From: RGIG2707 sp045600065
Lineage (GTDB): Bacteria; Bacillota; Clostridia; Peptostreptococcales; Anaerovoracaceae
Length of the DNA: 23,191 nucleotides
NCBI GenBank assembly: GCA_045600065.1
Contig: JAZRXE010000105.1
Span: 1-23,191, forward strand
Direction of reading: 5' to 3'
The notes under the pieces: model-generated
What the model saw: only the letters and a program-made list of their open reading frames with translations
Told to the model about the DNA's origin: nothing
Databases searched by the model: none
Made by a program: the position numbers and the translations under genes
In this document: positions 21,621-23,191 of the stretch, piece by piece
Numbering within the stretch: the first letter of the stretch is position 1
Layout: every line of letters begins with the position of its first letter

Positions 21621-21674
21621 CACAAGGGGACGGTTCTTCTGTGCACGGAACACAGGGGGACGGTTCTTCTGTGC
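21621..21674. repeat. Tandem half-repeats, GGGGACGGTTC family, copy 5
   Basis: Two direct copies of the outer arm, 21621-21644 and 21651-21674, lie 30 bases apart; they share GGGGACGGTTCTTCTGTGC. Short CACAAGGGGA units precede them (21603-21620). Unlike copies 1 and 2 there is no inverted partner, so these are duplicated left arms or the residue of a rearranged element. They start about 20 bases after the serS stop. Confidence 0.85.
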
Positions 21675-21757
21675 GCAGATACCATGCATCTGCCGGTTGT
21701 CAGGCATGCGAAGGCGAGCCGGCCCGTCGGCCATTCCGGGGTCACGCTGCCGCTGCA

Positions 21758-21791
21758 GGCGGCTAAGGATCATATGCAAATGTAAGCCGCC
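21758..21791 (+). terminator. Terminator-like hairpin downstream of serS
   Basis: GGCGGCT (21758-21764) pairs perfectly with AGCCGCC (21785-21791) around a 20-base loop and is followed only by TTTC. It is a weak candidate for ending the serS transcript. Confidence 0.35.
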
Positions 21792-21896
21792 TTTCGCTCC
21801 CGCTTACAACGGCCCCTTGCATGGCCTTCTGTCCCGGCAAAACAGGACAACAATAAAACCCGGAGAAATCATAGTATATCACGGAAAGTGAACAAC

Positions 21897-21929
21897 AAAA
21901 CAGACCATCGGTCAGACGGTCTGTTTTTG
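21897..21929. terminator. Bidirectional Rho-independent terminator
   Basis: ACAGACCATC (21900-21909) pairs with GACGGTCTGT (21915-21924) with one mismatch. T-runs occur on both strands (TTTTTG to the right; TTTTGTTG on the minus strand). It closes the minus-strand HD-protein operon, whose stop is at 21947, and can also stop serS read-through. Confidence 0.85.
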
Positions 21930-21946
21930 TGTCTTTGTGCCGCGGC

Positions 21947-22507
21947 TTAATAAACCAGATGCATGCTCTGCATGGCCTCCAGAGTGCGCTGAAGCAGCTC
22001 GTCCAGCTCCCAGCCCAGCATCTGGGCACCCTGCGCGATAACGTCTCTGCTGCAGCCTGCCGCAAATTTCTTGTCCTTGAATTTCTTCTTCAGGGATTTG
22101 AGCTCCATATCATCGGGGCTCTTGGAAGGGCGCATCAGAGCGCAGGCTCCGATAAGACCCGTAAGCTCGTCAGTTGCAAAAAGAAGCTTTTCCATGGTGC
22201 TTTGAGGCTCGTACTTGCTGCCCGTCATTCCCCAGCCGTGAGAGCAGACAGCTCTTGTCATCTCGGGATCGCAGTCAAGCTCGTTGAGCATCTCTTCGGT
22301 CTTGATGCAGTGCTGCTCGGGGAATTCCTCGAAATCCAGGTCGTGGAGCATCCCCGCTGCCGCCCAGAATTCAACTCTCTGCGGGTCGTACTGCTGCGCA
22401 AAATATGCAAGCACTCCGGAAACTGTCTCTGCGTGCTGACGGTGGAAAGCTTCCTGATTGTGCTGTTCCATAAGGCTTCTGGCCTCTTCCAAAGTCGGTG
22501 TGAACAT
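21947..22507 (-). CDS. HD-domain protein (putative phosphohydrolase)
   Basis: This 186-residue protein carries an HD domain: H25 in RQHAETVSGVLAYFA, H55-D56 in AAGMLHDLDFEEFPEQH, H66, H90 in CSHGWGM and D113 in LLFATDELTGLI. The pattern H...HD...H...D fits a metal-dependent phosphohydrolase of the kind often annotated as HDIG-type hydrolase. The substrate is unknown. The start is ATG 22507, one base after the stop of the upstream yegP-like gene, giving a direct translational link; the ribosome-binding site GAAGAAG is weak. A longer frame to 22564 would overlap the upstream gene and is not preferred. Its terminator is at 21897-21929. The pairing with a YegP-like protein is not explained by known biology. 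Confidence 0.85.
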   Translation of the reverse strand: MFTPTLEEARSLMEQHNQEAFHRQHAETVSGVLAYFAQQYDPQRVEFWAAAGMLHDLDFEEFPEQHCIKTEEMLNELDCDPEMTRAVCSHGWGMTGSKYEPQSTMEKLLFATDELTGLIGACALMRPSKSPDDMELKSLKKKFKDKKFAAGCSRDVIAQGAQMLGWELDELLQRTLEAMQSMHLVY

Positions 22508-22508
22508 A

Positions 22509-22880
22509 TTATTCAGCTTCTTCCACGGTGACTGCTTCGGGGGCATTTCTCTTGACGCTGTCAATGCCGTTCAGGCATGAAGCCTTGGCCTTGTAGCCTT
22601 CGGAAACGAGGATGATCTCTCCGTTTGAAGCCTTCAGTCTGAATCTGAATTCACCAGCCTTGTCCTTGTAAACCTCGAACTTGGGGTGCTTCTTGGCTTC
22701 GAAATTTTCTACGGTCTGGTCTTCGATCTCACCCAGGCAGCACTTCTTGACGGATTCGATACCGTTGCTGCAGCTCTTTTCGTTTGAGTAAGTCTCGGAA
22801 GATCCGATGACCTGTCCGTTGGATGCCACCAGATTGAAGCGGAATCCGCTCTTTGTGGTCTTGGTTACAAATTTACCCAT
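22509..22880 (-). CDS. YegP-like protein with two DUF1508 repeats (UPF0339 family)
   Basis: The 123-residue protein consists of two copies of the DUF1508 module. The first (about 2-48) has GFRFNLVASNGQVIGSSETY and NGIESVKK; the second (about 54-112) has EFRFRLKASNGEIILVSEGY and NGIDSVKR. Each has the family pattern F-R-F-x-L-x-A-x-N-G-x-x-I followed by Y and GIxSVK. The function of the family is not known. The C-terminus is acidic (VTVEEAE). The start at 22880 follows AGGAGG with seven bases spacing; an upstream in-frame ATG lies in the promoter region. Cys pairs KKCC and KSC occur in the first repeat. It is the first gene of a two-gene operon with the HD-domain protein. Confidence 0.88.
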   Translation of the reverse strand: MGKFVTKTTKSGFRFNLVASNGQVIGSSETYSNEKSCSNGIESVKKCCLGEIEDQTVENFEAKKHPKFEVYKDKAGEFRFRLKASNGEIILVSEGYKAKASCLNGIDSVKRNAPEAVTVEEAE

Positions 22881-22917
22881 TGTTATTCCTCCTGTGAGAA
22901 TAGTATTACTTATGCTC

Positions 22918-22946
22918 ATCTTACTATAAATATTACAAAAAGTGAA
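22918..22946 (-). promoter_or_regulatory. Promoter of the yegP-like/HD operon
   Basis: On the minus strand TTCACT (22941-22946) and TAAGAT (22918-22923) are separated by 17 bases, in an AT-rich stretch about 40 bases before the ATG at 22880. Confidence 0.6.
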
Positions 22947-23008
22947 CTTTTTTCTTGCAGCAGCAGGAAATTAAAACAAAATTGATCAGACCGGTAGCTC
23001 GCCGTCGG

Positions 23009-23063
23009 GTGCCCGGCCTCCGGGGACCACAAGGAACAACAGCCGTGCCCGGCCCCGGGAGGC
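23009..23063. repeat. GC-rich imperfect inverted and direct repeat in the spacer
   Basis: GTGCCCGGCC occurs at 23009-23018 and again at 23045-23054. GCCTCCGGGG (23016-23025) can pair with CCCCGGGAGGC (23053-23063) with one bulge. The spacer 22950-23100 is otherwise empty of genes; no T-run follows the hairpin. The role is unknown. Confidence 0.5.
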
Positions 23064-23101
23064 TTCCGGAGCCGTCATTCCGTGCGGGTTCGAGTATTAT
23101 C

Positions 23102-23130
23102 GAAAAATAAAAAGAGACCTTTCGGTCTCT
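23102..23130 (-). terminator. Terminator of the tRNA-Lys transcript
   Basis: On the minus strand AGAGACC-GAAA-GGTCTCT (23113-23130) is followed by TTTTATTTTT. It lies six bases after the tRNA 3' end. Confidence 0.9.
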
Positions 23131-23135
23131 CTTCC

Positions 23136-23191
23136 TGGTGGATCATCGGGGGCTCGAACCCCGGGCACCCTGATTAAGAGTCAGGTGCTCT
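23136..23191 (-). tRNA. tRNA-Lys (anticodon CUU), 3' part only; 5' end beyond the window
   Basis: Read on the minus strand, the segment has an anticodon arm CTGA-CTCTTAA-TCAG with anticodon CTT (reads codon AAG), a short variable loop, a T arm CGGGG-TTCGAGC-CCCCG and an acceptor 3' strand ATGATCC with discriminator A and an encoded CCA. The D arm and the 5' acceptor strand lie beyond the right edge. Anticodon and T-loop are normal. A terminator follows at once, so it is the last gene of its transcript. Confidence 0.92.

Larger units (their letters stand above)
21600..21946. other. Gene-free spacer between convergent serS and the HD-domain gene
   Basis: This 347-base stretch contains tandem copies of the repeat arm (21621-21674), an imperfect terminator-like hairpin (21758-21791) and a bidirectional terminator (21897-21929). 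I see no coding region, RNA gene or promoter in the remainder (21680-21750 and 21800-21895). Confidence 0.7.

Noticed and set aside
532..21674. Insertion sequence or complete transposon marked by the palindromic repeats
   Set aside because: No transposase or recombinase is encoded in the window, and the copies do not flank a common unit.

Overview
The window looks like chromosomal core DNA from a moderately GC-rich, low-GC-lineage Gram-positive anaerobe (Bacillota, class Clostridia; an Eubacteriales/Anaerovoracaceae-type relative is my best guess, not proven). The reasons are the gene order gdpP-rplI-dnaB, the WalR/WalK-type two-component system, RNase M5 next to rsmA, strong AGGAGG ribosome-binding sites, a DnaD-family primosome protein, and GGGGACGGTTC-type palindromic repeats that I associate with clostridial genomes.

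Left part (1-4600), accessory in character: the 3' end of a secreted/surface-type protein; a minus-strand operon of a Cys-rich-tailed ArsR regulator and two half-size chromate-transporter (ChrA) proteins behind a clear promoter and inverted-repeat operator; a GNAT acetyltransferase; and minus-strand TetR and ArsR regulators. Three palindromic repeat copies sit here. The second ArsR gene is divergent from gdpP, and an imperfect palindrome overlaps both promoters.

Centre (4600-11760), genome maintenance on the plus strand: a structured 5' leader with features of a twister self-cleaving ribozyme (4610-4707), then a GdpP-type c-di-AMP phosphodiesterase, ribosomal protein L9, replicative helicase DnaB, a DnaD-like protein whose C-terminus resembles the N-terminal zinc region of the DnaC helicase loader, and a membrane-anchored M23 peptidase. 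Genes are tightly spaced or overlap, so one transcript is likely. A palindromic repeat ends the block.

Right part (11800-21600), plus strand: a CofE-like F420 glutamyl ligase family protein with its own promoter and strong terminator; an acyl-CoA synthetase-like enzyme coupled to an MscS channel; then walR-walK-septum initiator-rnmV-rsmA, all abutting or overlapping, followed by an unusual seryl-tRNA synthetase. This groups cell-wall stress sensing, division and rRNA maturation in one operon.

Right edge (21600-23191): tandem copies of the repeat arm, a bidirectional terminator, a minus-strand operon of a YegP-like (DUF1508) protein and an HD-domain protein, and the 3' part of a tRNA-Lys(CUU) gene with its terminator.

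The most interesting items are the twister-like leader of gdpP, the DnaD/DnaC-N fusion without an AAA+ loader next to it, the nested palindromes with a compensatory base change between copies, the Cys/His-rich tail on the chromate-operon regulator, and the divergent operator in front of gdpP. No complete mobile element, CRISPR array or defence system was seen.
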